A DNA stretch of 60,703 nucleotides from Firmicutes bacterium ADurb.Bin080 (GCA_002070965.1 MWEH01000108.1:1-60703), one strand, 5' to 3'. Counted from the first letter of the stretch, positions 51,818 through 60,605 are shown. Program-made: numbers and translations. Notes: generated from the letters alone by a model not told the origin.

Positions 51818-52547
51818 GACCGATTATGAAATTGAACTCATGCGAAAAGCAGGGGCTATTGTTAGGGATGTGCTTGAAATAGTTGGTAATAATGCAAAGC
51901 CAGGTGTAACTACCAGAAAGTTGGATGCTATTGCTTATGATTACATTAAAAAATGCGGTGCTCATCCTTCTTTCCTAGGATATGGAGGATTTCCAAGTTC
52001 GATATGTACATCGATAGACGAGGAGATAGTGCATGGAATCCCTTCCGGAAGAGTGTTAGAAGAGGGATGCTTGTTGAAAATAGATGCTGGAGCGTGTCTT
52101 AATGGCTTTCATGCAGATGCGGCAAGAACTTTTTTAATAGGAAATGTTTCCGAGGAAAAAAGATTGTTAGCGAAGGCTTGTGAAGAAAGTTTCTTTCGAG
52201 GGATATCAATCTTAAAAGACGGGATTAGATTGGGGGATCTAGGCAATTGTATTCAAACATTTGTTGAAGGAAAAGGGTATAGTGTTGTAAGAGAGCTTGT
52301 AGGACATGGTATTGGTAGAGAATTGCATGAAGACCCCAGTGTCCCGAATTACGGAATAATGGGCAGAGGCTTGAGATTATCGAAAAACATGACTATTGCA
52401 ATAGAACCAATGATTAATTACGGTACTCGAAAAGTACAAATACTAGAAGATAATTGGACGGTTGTTACTCAAGATGGAAAACCGTCAGCACATTATGAGA
52501 ATACCGTCGTTATTAAAGAAGAAGGTGTCGAGATATTGACATTGTAA
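51804..52547 (+). CDS. map: Methionine aminopeptidase, type I
   Basis: A 247-residue metalloenzyme that removes the N-terminal methionine of nascent proteins. Metal ligands can be followed in DAGACLNGFHADAARTF (two Asp), GHGIGRELHEDP (His), IAIEPM (Glu) and ENTVVI (Glu). It starts inside the end of adk, which is unusual only in the length of the overlap (14 bases). It follows secY-adk in the standard order. Confidence 0.96.
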   Translation: MLTIKTDYEIELMRKAGAIVRDVLEIVGNNAKPGVTTRKLDAIAYDYIKKCGAHPSFLGYGGFPSSICTSIDEEIVHGIPSGRVLEEGCLLKIDAGACLNGFHADAARTFLIGNVSEEKRLLAKACEESFFRGISILKDGIRLGDLGNCIQTFVEGKGYSVVRELVGHGIGRELHEDPSVPNYGIMGRGLRLSKNMTIAIEPMINYGTRKVQILEDNWTVVTQDGKPSAHYENTVVIKEEGVEILTL

Positions 52548-52551
52548 AAAA

Positions 52552-52833
52552 ATGAAAACAGTAAAATCTTTGGAGTTAGGTGAAATTGTTTTTTCTACAG
52601 CAGGTAGAGATAGTGGTCGTTTTTACATAGTAGTTGAAATCATTGATGAAAATTACGTATCTATCGCTGATGGGGATTTAAGGAGAATTGAATCTCCCAA
52701 GAAAAAGAAGATTAAACACCTTAAAACTGAGGGAATAATAATAGAAAAGATAAAAGAAAAAATAGAGCTTGAGAAGAAAATATTTGATGCAGAAATAAAA
52801 AGTGCATTAAGATCCTTTAACGGATCAATATAA
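52552..52833 (+). CDS. KOW-domain RNA-binding protein (L14e-like)
   Basis: A 93-residue basic protein. The N-terminal half has a KOW-like barrel: LELGEIVFSTAGRDSGRFYIVV then YVSIADGDLRRIESPKKKKIKHL. A charged helix of Lys, Glu and Ile follows. Small proteins of this type sit between map and infA in many Clostridia and are annotated as KOW or L14e/L27e-like. A ribosome-associated role is inferred from the fold and operon position. No ribosome-binding site is seen; the start lies four bases after the map stop, suggesting coupling. Confidence 0.85.
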   Translation: MKTVKSLELGEIVFSTAGRDSGRFYIVVEIIDENYVSIADGDLRRIESPKKKKIKHLKTEGIIIEKIKEKIELEKKIFDAEIKSALRSFNGSI

Positions 52834-52847
52834 ACAGGAGAGAATAC

Positions 52848-53069
52848 ATGCCGAAGGAAACTCAAATAGAAGAAGAAGGAACGGTAATTGAGGTTTTGCC
52901 AGGTACCAAGTTTAAGGTGGAACTGAAAAGCGGTCGAGTAGTATTAGCTTATCTCGCAGGGAAAATGAGACAACATTTTGTAAAAGTATGTCAAGGAGAT
53001 AGCGTGAGAGTTGCTTTTAGCCAGTATGATTTTACACAAGGAAGGATTATATACAGAAATAAAAACTAG
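52848..53069 (+). CDS. infA: Translation initiation factor IF-1
   Basis: A 73-residue OB-fold factor that binds the A site of the small subunit during initiation. EEEGTVIEVLPGTKFKVEL, YLAGKMRQHFVKVCQGDSV and YDFTQGRIIYR are diagnostic. AGGAGAG precedes the ATG. It carries a few substitutions compared with common IF-1 (for example HFVKVCQGD), but length and core are normal. Confidence 0.96.
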   Translation: MPKETQIEEEGTVIEVLPGTKFKVELKSGRVVLAYLAGKMRQHFVKVCQGDSVRVAFSQYDFTQGRIIYRNKN

Positions 53070-53081
53070 GGAGGTAATGAT

Positions 53082-53198
53082 ATGAAAGTTAGACCATCAG
53101 TTAAACCTATTTGCGATAAATGCAAAGTAATAAAAAGAGACGGAAAAGTAATGGTTATTTGTTCAAAATATCCAAAACATAAGCAAGTTCAGGGTTAA
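53082..53198 (+). CDS. rpmJ: Ribosomal protein L36, zinc type
   Basis: A 38-residue protein too short for most gene calls. [20 protein letters not shown] and [11 protein letters not shown] give zinc ligands Cys 11, 14 and 27 and His 33. GGGAGG lies upstream of the ATG. Position after infA and before rpsM is the usual one. Confidence 0.97.
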   Translation: MKVRPSVKPICDKCKVIKRDGKVMVICSKYPKHKQVQG

Positions 53199-53226
53199 TT
53201 ATCGATAAAGTGTATTTTCATTTTAA

Positions 53227-53256
53227 TTGCTACTGTTTTGATAATTATGTTATACT
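53227..53256 (+). promoter_or_regulatory. Internal promoter of the alpha (rpsM) operon
   Basis: TTGCTA at 53227-53232 and TATACT at 53251-53256, spacer 18, with an extended -10 TG at 53248-53249. It starts a transcript about 120 bases before rpsM. Confidence 0.6.
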
Positions 53257-53292
53257 TTCGCAGTTAGTCTAAATACAAAAAATCAAAAACAA

Positions 53293-53341
53293 TTTTTCAG
53301 GGCGGCTGAGCCCGAAACGACAAAGGGTTTCACCTGAAAAA
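53293..53341 (+). ncRNA. Structured leader RNA upstream of rpsM
   Basis: A closing helix TTTTTCA (53293-53299) with TGAAAAA (53335-53341) can be extended by GG/CC. It encloses two hairpins: GGGC/GCCC (53300-53303 and 53310-53313) and GAAAC/GTTTC (53314-53318 and 53327-53331). The result is a compact three-way junction 45 bases before the rpsM start. It has no U-tract and is not a terminator. S4, encoded downstream, controls this operon in E. coli through an mRNA structure, so a protein-binding leader is a reasonable but unproven idea. Confidence 0.55.
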
Positions 53342-53384
53342 CATAATATATAATAGGAAAAACAAAAAAAATGGAGGTTACCAA

Positions 53385-53762
53385 ATGGCTCGTATTGCAG
53401 GTGTGGATTTGCCCCGTGAGAAGAGAGTTGAGATAGGATTGACCTATGTCTATGGAATCGGAAGAGTTACCGCTAACAAGATACTTGATATCTGTAAGGT
53501 TAACCCGGATACCAGAGTGAAGGATTTGTCTGAGGACGATGTGGTCAAAATTCGTTCATACATTGAAAACAATTTTCGTGTAGAAGGAACTCTCAGAAAC
53601 GAAATAAGTCAGAATATTAAAAGATTACAGGACATAGGCTGTTATCGTGGCGTAAGGCATAGAAAGGGATTGCCAGTTAGAGGTCAATCTACCAAGACGA
53701 ACGCACGTACTCGAAAAGGCCCGAAGCGTACCGTGGGACGCGCAAAGAAAGCAGAAAAATAA
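53385..53762 (+). CDS. rpsM: Ribosomal protein S13
   Basis: A 125-residue small-subunit head protein contacting tRNA and the large subunit. [26 protein letters not shown]-type N-terminus, the helix-two-turn-helix [22 protein letters not shown] and the basic tail are typical. ATGGAGG precedes the ATG. It is the first gene after the internal promoter. Confidence 0.97.
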   Translation: MARIAGVDLPREKRVEIGLTYVYGIGRVTANKILDICKVNPDTRVKDLSEDDVVKIRSYIENNFRVEGTLRNEISQNIKRLQDIGCYRGVRHRKGLPVRGQSTKTNARTRKGPKRTVGRAKKAEK

Positions 53763-53789
53763 TAGTCTATAATTAGGAGGCGAAATTTT

Positions 53790-54185
53790 ATGGCAACAAT
53801 AAAAAGATCCGCTATAAAAAGAAGAAAAGATTTAAAAAATATTGAGAAAGGGCAGGCTCATGTACATGCTTCTTTCAATAATACTATAGTGACAATTACC
53901 GATATGAATGGTGAGACCATTAGTTGGTCATCCTCGGGAAAATTGGGTATGAAGGGTAGCAGAAAAGCCACTCCTTACGCAGCTCAAATGGTTGCTGAGG
54001 ATGCAGCAAAAGCCGCAAAGGAACATGGACTTCGTACCGTTGAGGTTTACATTAAGGGGCCTGGACAAGGTCGCGAATCAGCAATTAGAGCATTTGAAAA
54101 ATGTGATTTGTTGGTTACAATGATTAGAGATGTTTCCCCAATTCCCCATAATGGATGTCGTCCACCCAAAGTCAGAAGGTTGTAA
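53790..54185 (+). CDS. rpsK: Ribosomal protein S11
   Basis: A 131-residue platform protein near the E-site m[42 protein letters not shown] and the C-terminal [18 protein letters not shown] are diagnostic. GGAGG lies 11 bases upstream. Length is standard. Confidence 0.97.
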   Translation: MATIKRSAIKRRKDLKNIEKGQAHVHASFNNTIVTITDMNGETISWSSSGKLGMKGSRKATPYAAQMVAEDAAKAAKEHGLRTVEVYIKGPGQGRESAIRAFEKCDLLVTMIRDVSPIPHNGCRPPKVRRL

Positions 54186-54203
54186 TTCAGGAGGTTATTA
54201 AAA

Positions 54204-54827
54204 ATGGCAAAATATACAGGTCCTGTCTGTAAACTATGCAGACGTGAAGGAAATAAATTATTTTTAAAGGGAGAGAGATGCCTTGGAGCTAATTGCTCTT
54301 TTAACAAGAATCCAGTCCCTCCCGGACAACATGGCGCTTCGAGAAAGAAAGCCACTGCTTATAGCATTCAGCTAAGGGAAAAACAAAAGACCAAGAGGAC
54401 ATACGGATTGATGGAAGGCCAGTTTCATAGTTACTACGAAAAGGCTACTAACTTACGTGGTGTGACTGGTGAGCTGATGTTAATCTTGATAGAAAGAAGG
54501 TTGGATAACGTTGTTTATCGTATGGGAATTTCATCAAGCCGGGCTCAATCTAGACAACTTGTTGGGCATGGTCATATATGCGTAAATGGAGAGAAAGTAA
54601 ATATTCCCTCTTACTTAGTAAAAGCCGGTGATGTTGTTTCTATTAAACAAAGTAAGCAAGATAAACCATTCTTTAAGGATTTGAAATCGCAAAAAGTATC
54701 TAATTTACCCAAATGGCTCTCTTTTGACCCTGCAACTTTAACTGGAAAAGTTGAAGCATTGCCAGAAAGAGCGGATATCGATGTTCAAGTATCTGAACAT
54801 ATGATAGTTGAGTTATACTCGAAATAA
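54204..54827 (+). CDS. rpsD: Ribosomal protein S4, zinc type
   Basis: A 207-residue protein that nucleates small-subunit assembly and lies at the mRNA entry. The N-terminal zinc site uses Cys 9, 12, 26 and 31. The S4 domain (about 95-160, RLDNVVYRMGISSSRAQSRQLVGHG) is intact. It is the likely autoregulator of this operon by analogy with E. coli. Placement next to rpoA is canonical. Confidence 0.97.
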   Translation: MAKYTGPVCKLCRREGNKLFLKGERCLGANCSFNKNPVPPGQHGASRKKATAYSIQLREKQKTKRTYGLMEGQFHSYYEKATNLRGVTGELMLILIERRLDNVVYRMGISSSRAQSRQLVGHGHICVNGEKVNIPSYLVKAGDVVSIKQSKQDKPFFKDLKSQKVSNLPKWLSFDPATLTGKVEALPERADIDVQVSEHMIVELYSK

Positions 54828-54847
54828 TTTTTGGAGGGAACATAATT

Positions 54848-55804
54848 ATGATGGAAGTAAGAAAACCTAGAATACTGGTTGAAGATAATGCAGATGGGTC
54901 TGAGGCAGTTTTTACTGTGGAACCCCTTGAGCGTGGCAACGGTATAACTTTGGGAAATAGTTTAAGGCGTGTTTTAAGCACTGCTTTACCCGGAGTAGCG
55001 ATTATAGGAATCAAGATCCAGGGTGTCCCTCACGAGTATTCCACTATAGATGGAGTTCGGGAAGATGTAATGGAGATAATTCTTAACTTAAAGGAAGTTG
55101 CAATTAAGGTAGCTGACCCTGAAAAGTTTGAGACTATAACTGTAAGATTGGCAAAGAGTGGTTTGGGTGTTGTAAAAGCAGGGGATATTCATGTTCCCGC
55201 TGGAGTGGAAATATCCAACAAAGACGCTTATATTTGTTCGTTGGAAGAAAATGCATCGATTGACATAGAATTAACTATAGGTGCAGGCAGGGGTTATAAA
55301 TCTGCGCAGGACAATAAAAATACAAAAGCTGCGATTGGATATATTCCGATAGACAGTTTGTTTTCGCCTTTAAAATCAGTTAGTTACGAAGTAAGCAGTA
55401 CCCGTGTTGAACAATCAATAGACTATGATAAACTTATAGTCAAGGTAAAAACCAATGGAGCAGTGACTCCTAGAGAGATTTTATCTCTTGCAGCAAAGTT
55501 GCTTAATGAGCATTTATCTTTGTTTATTAATCTTGTTGATGGAATGGAAACAAAACACATTTTCACAGAGGGTGAGGATGATCAACCACAAAAACAACCG
55601 GGGGGAAATAGTATTGAAGATTTAGAGCTTTCAGTTAGACCCTTAAATTGTTTGAAACGTGCGGGTATTTTTACAATTGAGGATCTCCTAAAATTGACAG
55701 AAGATGATATGCTAAAAGTTAAAAATCTTGGGAAGAAGTCTCTTGAGGAAGTTATGGAAAAACTTTCTTCAATGGGATACACCCTTAAGACGAAGGAAGA
55801 CTAA
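54848..55804 (+). CDS. rpoA: RNA polymerase alpha subunit
   Basis: A 318-residue subunit that nucleates polymerase assembly. The N-terminal dimerisation domain (about 1-230) contains EPLERGNGITLGNSLRRVLSTALPG. A short linker leads to the C-terminal domain (about 250-318, DLELSVRPLNCLKRAGI then KNLGKKSLEEV) that binds UP elements and activators. TTGGAGGG is ten bases from ATG 54848; a second ATG at 54851 is also possible. Confidence 0.97.
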   Translation: MMEVRKPRILVEDNADGSEAVFTVEPLERGNGITLGNSLRRVLSTALPGVAIIGIKIQGVPHEYSTIDGVREDVMEIILNLKEVAIKVADPEKFETITVRLAKSGLGVVKAGDIHVPAGVEISNKDAYICSLEENASIDIELTIGAGRGYKSAQDNKNTKAAIGYIPIDSLFSPLKSVSYEVSSTRVEQSIDYDKLIVKVKTNGAVTPREILSLAAKLLNEHLSLFINLVDGMETKHIFTEGEDDQPQKQPGGNSIEDLELSVRPLNCLKRAGIFTIEDLLKLTEDDMLKVKNLGKKSLEEVMEKLSSMGYTLKTKED

Positions 55805-55815
55805 GGAGAAAGAAA

Positions 55816-56331
55816 ATGGCAAAGAATAAAAAATTAGGTAAGAGGACTGATATTCGCTTATATATATTGAAAAATCAGGCTAGTGAGCTTCTTTGGTATG
55901 GAAAACTTGAAACCACGCTGGATAGAGCAAAATCTGTTAAGAGAATTGCCGAGAAGATGATTACGTTGGCAGTCAAATCTTACGAAGACACGGTAAAGGT
56001 TTATAAGGATAAGCTTAACCAAAAAGAGGAAACAATTAAAGTTGAATATCAAAATGATGGGCCCAAAAAACTTGCTGCTCGTAGAAAAATTCTTGCGAGC
56101 CTAAGAGACCTACAAGAAATCCAGGGTGAAAAAGAGAAGAAAGCAGATTATAAAGAAAGAACTGCAGAAATTACCCATCCTTTGGTTGAAAAGATTTTTC
56201 GTGAATATGCCCCTAAATATGCTGCCAGGGCGGCAGAGAAGGGAACTTCAGGAGGATATACGAGGATTATCAAACTAGGAGCTAGAAGGGGAGATGACGC
56301 AGAAATGTGTATTCTTGAACTAGTTGACTAA
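55816..56331 (+). CDS. rplQ: Ribosomal protein L17 with central insertion
   Basis: A 171-residue protein near the tunnel exit; most bacterial L17 proteins are 115-130. The N-terminal part (KLGKRTDIRLYILKNQASEL, then LETTLDRAKSVKRIAEKMI) and the C-terminal GGYTRIIKLGARRGDDAEMCILELV are normal. Between about residues 54 and 110 lies a Lys/Glu-rich helical segment of some 50 extra residues. The frame is continuous and an AGGAG site is present. It is the last gene of the alpha operon and is followed by a strong terminator. Confidence 0.95.
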   Translation: MAKNKKLGKRTDIRLYILKNQASELLWYGKLETTLDRAKSVKRIAEKMITLAVKSYEDTVKVYKDKLNQKEETIKVEYQNDGPKKLAARRKILASLRDLQEIQGEKEKKADYKERTAEITHPLVEKIFREYAPKYAARAAEKGTSGGYTRIIKLGARRGDDAEMCILELVD

Positions 56332-56350
56332 TAAACTGTATCAATTATTA

Positions 56351-56379
56351 ACGCCGGCATAATAGCCGGCGTTTTTTTT
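56351..56379 (+). terminator. Terminator of the ribosomal protein operon
   Basis: ACGCCGGC (56351-56358) pairs with GCCGGCGT (56365-56372) over a six-base loop, followed by eight T residues. It is the strongest terminator in the window. Confidence 0.93.
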
Positions 56380-56395
56380 GTGTGTAGTAACAAAA

Positions 56396-56425
56396 TTGAC
56401 TTATTTAGTCTATTTGTGATAATAT
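56396..56425 (+). promoter_or_regulatory. Promoter of coaX-hom
   Basis: TTGACT at 56396-56401 and TAATAT at 56420-56425, spacer 18, with an extended -10 TG at 56417-56418. The ATG is about 20 bases downstream with GAGG between. Confidence 0.6.
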
Positions 56426-56445
56426 TCACTGTAATGAGGTAAAAT

Positions 56446-57219
56446 ATGATACTTTTACTGGACATAGGTAATACTAATATAAAAATAGGCCTTCTCGAGA
56501 ATGATGAAATAACTCACTCTTGGAGAATTGCATCCGATCATAACAAAACTGCTGATGAATTTGGGATGATTTTTTATGACTTATTTATTAATGTAAAGAA
56601 GTCTTTTTCTGATGTAGAAGGGATTATAATTAGTTCAGTAGCCCCAGCTTTAAATTATACAATTGAACATATGTGCGCTTATTATACAAAGATTAAACCA
56701 ATTATGGTTTCGACAAAGTTAGACCTTGGAATAAAGATTGGGTATACTTTTCCTGAAGAACTAGGAGCCGATAGGATTGTAAATTCTGTTGCTGCATACC
56801 ATATTTATGGCGGACCTTGTATGGTTGTTGATTTTGGAAGTGCGACAACATTCAATATTGTTTCGGATGATGGTATTTTTCTTGGTGGGGCAATAGCTCC
56901 TGGGATTAAGTCAAGTGCGGAATCCTTAACAAATACAGCGGCGAAACTTCCCCGAATTGAATTATTTAAGCCAGAACAAATAATTGGGAAAACAACCGTT
57001 GCTAATATGCAGTCAGGTCTTATATATGGTTTTACGGGGTTGGTTGAAGGTTTAATAAAGGGCATGAAATCTGAGAGTGGGTATGAAGAAGGGCTCAAAG
57101 TTATAGCTACTGGTGGAATGAGCGAGTTAGTAAATGATAATAAGCTTTTCGATAAAGTTGACAGAGCTCTCTCCCTTAAAGGACTTAAGATATTATATAA
57201 GCTTAATAAAGTCATATAG
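56446..57219 (+). CDS. coaX: Type III pantothenate kinase
   Basis: A 257-residue ASKHA-fold kinase that starts coenzyme A synthesis from pantothenate. LLLDIGNTNIKIGL (phosphate-1 motif, 3-16), GADRIVNSVAAYHIYG (about 106-121), VVDFGSATTFNIV (about 126-138) and GGAIAPGI (about 147-154) are diagnostic of CoaX rather than CoaA. Length is standard. It shares a promoter with hom, 17 bases downstream. Confidence 0.95.
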   Translation: MILLLDIGNTNIKIGLLENDEITHSWRIASDHNKTADEFGMIFYDLFINVKKSFSDVEGIIISSVAPALNYTIEHMCAYYTKIKPIMVSTKLDLGIKIGYTFPEELGADRIVNSVAAYHIYGGPCMVVDFGSATTFNIVSDDGIFLGGAIAPGIKSSAESLTNTAAKLPRIELFKPEQIIGKTTVANMQSGLIYGFTGLVEGLIKGMKSESGYEEGLKVIATGGMSELVNDNKLFDKVDRALSLKGLKILYKLNKVI

Positions 57220-57236
57220 AATAACAGGAGATTTTT

Positions 57237-58511
57237 ATGAAGAAAGTAGGCGTGGCACTTTTAGGGTTAGGTACAGTAGGTGGTGGAACATATCGTATTC
57301 TATCTGAGATGAGAGAGAAAATAAAGTCGACAGATGATGTTGATATTGAAATAATACATGTTTTGGAGCGAAACCAAGACAGAGTTAGAGAACTTGGGGT
57401 GGATCCAAAGATTGTTTCAACCGATATTAATAATGTTTTAAAGGACCCTAGAATCTCAATCGTTGCTGAATTTTTCGGGGGGATTGAACCCGCTAGGTCA
57501 TTTCTAATACAATCTCTTAAGGCAGGTAAAAGTATCGTTACAGCAAATAAGGAAATGTTTTCAAAACATTGGTCTGAATTTGAATGCGCCGCAAAGGAAG
57601 GGAATGCGGGGATATACTTTGAAGCCACTTGTGCTGGAGGCGTCCCCATAATCAGGACTTTAACAGCCAGCATGCAGGGGAACACAATTCAATCTATACA
57701 GGGAATTGTAAATGGAACTACCAACTATATTCTTACAAAAATGGCTGATGAAGGGAAAGATTATGATAGTGTTTTGAAAGAAGCACAAAAACTTGGATAT
57801 GCGGAAGCAAATCCATCTGCTGATGTTGATGGATTTGATAGTATGTATAAATTGTCAATTTTGTCCACATTATGTTTTAATAAGAAAGTCCCTTTAAATA
57901 AGATTTATCGCGAAGGGATAACAGGTATAGACAAAATTGATATAGAAAATGGGAAGAAGTTTGGATACACCCTAAAATTATTAGCAATAGGTAAACTAAA
58001 TGATGGAAAAATCGAGGCTCGAGTTCATCCAGCATTTATTGCTAATGAAAACCCATTGGCATCAGTAAAAGGTTCATTTAATGCAATTCTTATTAATGGT
58101 GATAATGTTGGGGACATAATGTTATATGGAAGAGGGGCTGGAGATCTCCCCACAGGATCAGCGATAGTATCAGATATTGTATATTGTGCAAGACAACAGA
58201 CACATAAGCTCTCTTCTTTTGACAATAGACCGGAAGCGGTAAGCGATGAGGATTTTGAGAACGATTTTGAGTGCGAGTATTATGTTAGAATGAATGTTAT
58301 GGACAAGCCAGGGGTGCTAGCAAAAATAGCCGCCGCATTTGGGAAATATGATGTTTCCATTAATAGTGTGGAACAAATAGCTTCTCAAGGGTCCGCAAAC
58401 ATTATTTTTATGATTCATATGACCCAAGAAAGTTTTATTAATAAAGCGATCAAGGATATAAAATCTCTATCCGAAGTTTTGGCGGTTAACTCAATAATTA
58501 GGGTTATTTAA
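57237..58511 (+). CDS. hom: Homoserine dehydrogenase
   Basis: A 424-residue NAD(P)-dependent enzyme that reduces aspartate semialdehyde to homoserine for threonine and methionine synthesis. The Rossmann motif ALLGLGTVGGGTYRIL is at 8-23. IVTANKEM, GGVPIIRTL and GIVNGTTNYILTKM (about 157-170) form the catalytic domain. YAEANPSADVDGFDS follows. An ACT domain (about 348-424, VRMNVMDKPGVLAKIAAAFG) provides likely feedback control. GGAG precedes the ATG. Other pathway genes are not adjacent. Confidence 0.96.
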   Translation: MKKVGVALLGLGTVGGGTYRILSEMREKIKSTDDVDIEIIHVLERNQDRVRELGVDPKIVSTDINNVLKDPRISIVAEFFGGIEPARSFLIQSLKAGKSIVTANKEMFSKHWSEFECAAKEGNAGIYFEATCAGGVPIIRTLTASMQGNTIQSIQGIVNGTTNYILTKMADEGKDYDSVLKEAQKLGYAEANPSADVDGFDSMYKLSILSTLCFNKKVPLNKIYREGITGIDKIDIENGKKFGYTLKLLAIGKLNDGKIEARVHPAFIANENPLASVKGSFNAILINGDNVGDIMLYGRGAGDLPTGSAIVSDIVYCARQQTHKLSSFDNRPEAVSDEDFENDFECEYYVRMNVMDKPGVLAKIAAAFGKYDVSINSVEQIASQGSANIIFMIHMTQESFINKAIKDIKSLSEVLAVNSIIRVI

Positions 58512-58549
58512 TAAATAATTCTCTATATCTTAAGGTTATATTTTTTTGC

Positions 58550-58577
58550 AAACAGGTGTTCACACGCCTGTTTTTTT
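58550..58577 (+). terminator. Terminator of coaX-hom
   Basis: A ten-pair stem (58550-58559 with 58564-58573, one G-T pair) has the loop TCAC and is followed by a run of seven T. Confidence 0.9.
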
Positions 58578-58604
58578 AATTTCACACTATTTACACAAAT
58601 ATAA

Positions 58605-58613
58605 TGATATACT
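58605..58613 (+). promoter_or_regulatory. Extended -10 promoter of the beta-propeller gene
   Basis: TGATATACT at 58605-58613 is an extended -10. A second TATAAT at 58600-58605 overlaps it. No -35 box at the right distance is convincing. Confidence 0.45.
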
Positions 58614-58640
58614 TAAGTTAATAGGGCTAGGAGAATTATT

Positions 58641-60560
58641 ATGAAAGGTTTATTTAAAAGAAAAAGTCATTTGGAAAATGTGGATGAGTCGCAAATCATA
58701 AAGAAGAAAAAAATGAAGAAAAAGACCAAAGTCATTCTTTTTTCTGGAGTTGCATTGATTCTTGCATCGGCAATAGTAGTAGGGTGCCTTGCCGCGTTTT
58801 TACCTAAAACACCGATTCACGAACCTGGACAATACTCTGTCGTACAGTTTTCAAGCAAAAATGCATTAGTAGCTAGATTAGCTGCGGATGGACAGTCTTT
58901 CGATTCGATATTTGGAGGATGGCGATCCTCTTCTCCGCTTATGGAATTCGGAGCTCCAACCGCAAATATTGCAGTGGATGATTCGGATTCAGATGACACG
59001 CAAGTCTCATCAACAAATGTTCAAGTTCAAGGGCTAGATGAAGCAGATATTGTAAAAGTCGATGGTAATTATATTTACACTTTGAGTTATAACATTCTTC
59101 GGATAATTGAAGTTTCTTCAGGACAAATGGAAGTAGTGTGGACTAGCGATTTTATTGAAAATAATTTTTACGCAGATGAAATTATGCTTTATGAGGATAG
59201 ATTGGCGGTTCTTGGCCGTTCATATACAGTTGAATCAGGTGACTCTGTGCCAGACTATTCTGGACCGTTATATGATGAGGCTGTTTCATATCCTGGGTAT
59301 TATTATAATTACTATTCAAGCATGATTGCGATACGTATTTATGATATTACCGATAGATCGACACCTGTTCTGGAGAATGAAATAAAACAGAGCGGTTATT
59401 ATAATACAGCCAGGTTATCTGGAAGTACTTTGTATTACGTAGCCCAATATAACTATTATGATTACAATGTAGATTCCATCTTGCCTAAAGTGCAAAACTC
59501 TATCGAGGAGGATGCGGTAGAAATGGACTTGGCTGATATATATTACATAGAAGGACTTCCTCAAAATACATATACTACAGTTGGTAAAATTGATTTAACT
59601 GAAACCTTTTTGCATGAATATAATTCATTTATAGCTGGGTCGGCTACGGTTTACTTTTCGGGAGATAATATTTATCTTTGCGATTATAACTATTATTCAC
59701 AGTTTATATCCAATGGATTTGTTTCTCTTAGGGACAATTCTGTCTCTGGAACCACCCGAATAGTAAAAATAGGGGCCGATGATCTAGAGATTAGTGCCGT
59801 TGGGGAAGTTGAAGGAATCGTATCTGACAGATATTGGCTGGATGAATTTCAAGGAAATTTAAGAATAGCAACTGTGACTGGATGGAATCAATACTCAAAT
59901 GTTTTTATTTTAAATGAAAATCTAGAGGAAATAGGGAAAATTTCCCAAATTGCGCCAGGGGAATCTATTTATTCAGTCAGGTTTACCGGAGAAACAGGTT
60001 CAATGGTCACGTTTAGACAAGTCGACCCACTGTTTCTTTTAAATTTATCGGATCCATATAATCCTAGTATATCTGAAGGATTAAAGAAGGAAGGCGTATC
60101 TTACTATCTTCACCCCATAGAAGGAACGGATCTTACCATTGGCCTTGGCCGAGAAACCAATGAAAACGGAGTGACTCAAGGGATAGAAGTTGTTCTTTTT
60201 GATTACAGTGGTGAGGAAGCAGTAATTGTAGGAAACCCAATAGTAATAGGGGAGGATTTATATGCCTATTCTGAGGCATTATACAATCCAAGGGCAATTT
60301 TATATGACAAGGAGAAAAACATATTTGCGTTTTCAGCTGATTATACGACAGATCCTTACACATATAACTACATAAATGGTTACTTTATTATAGGATTCTC
60401 TGCTGAAGGGCTTGAGATAAGAAAGGAGATTCAACATATAGGAAGCAATATAAACAGATCTGTAATTATTGGAGACTACATGTACGCTATTTCCTTAGCA
60501 AAGATTACTTCGCATGCTCTGCTTGAAAATGAAATAGGGGATGTTTTTGCAACACTGTAA
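58641..60560 (+). CDS. Secreted or membrane-anchored beta-propeller domain protein
   Basis: A 639-residue extracytoplasmic protein. A very basic N-terminus is followed by one hydrophobic helix (about 30-52). The helix contains VVGC, a lipobox-like site with Cys near 49, so it may be a lipoprotein or a signal anchor. The rest contains NVQVQGLDEADIVKVDGNYIYTL (about 121-143), the hallmark of the Beta_propel (DUF2233-unrelated, PF09826-type) family, and then repeated beta-rich segments with many Tyr and Asp. No catalytic motif is seen; binding or scaffolding at the cell surface is inferred. A good AGGAG site precedes the ATG, and the stop at 60560 is inside the window. Confidence 0.85.
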   Translation: MKGLFKRKSHLENVDESQIIKKKKMKKKTKVILFSGVALILASAIVVGCLAAFLPKTPIHEPGQYSVVQFSSKNALVARLAADGQSFDSIFGGWRSSSPLMEFGAPTANIAVDDSDSDDTQVSSTNVQVQGLDEADIVKVDGNYIYTLSYNILRIIEVSSGQMEVVWTSDFIENNFYADEIMLYEDRLAVLGRSYTVESGDSVPDYSGPLYDEAVSYPGYYYNYYSSMIAIRIYDITDRSTPVLENEIKQSGYYNTARLSGSTLYYVAQYNYYDYNVDSILPKVQNSIEEDAVEMDLADIYYIEGLPQNTYTTVGKIDLTETFLHEYNSFIAGSATVYFSGDNIYLCDYNYYSQFISNGFVSLRDNSVSGTTRIVKIGADDLEISAVGEVEGIVSDRYWLDEFQGNLRIATVTGWNQYSNVFILNENLEEIGKISQIAPGESIYSVRFTGETGSMVTFRQVDPLFLLNLSDPYNPSISEGLKKEGVSYYLHPIEGTDLTIGLGRETNENGVTQGIEVVLFDYSGEEAVIVGNPIVIGEDLYAYSEALYNPRAILYDKEKNIFAFSADYTTDPYTYNYINGYFIIGFSAEGLEIRKEIQHIGSNINRSVIIGDYMYAISLAKITSHALLENEIGDVFATL

Positions 60561-60605
60561 GATTTGGCAAGAAGATAGGAATGAATTACATAAACTGATA
60601 TGATG

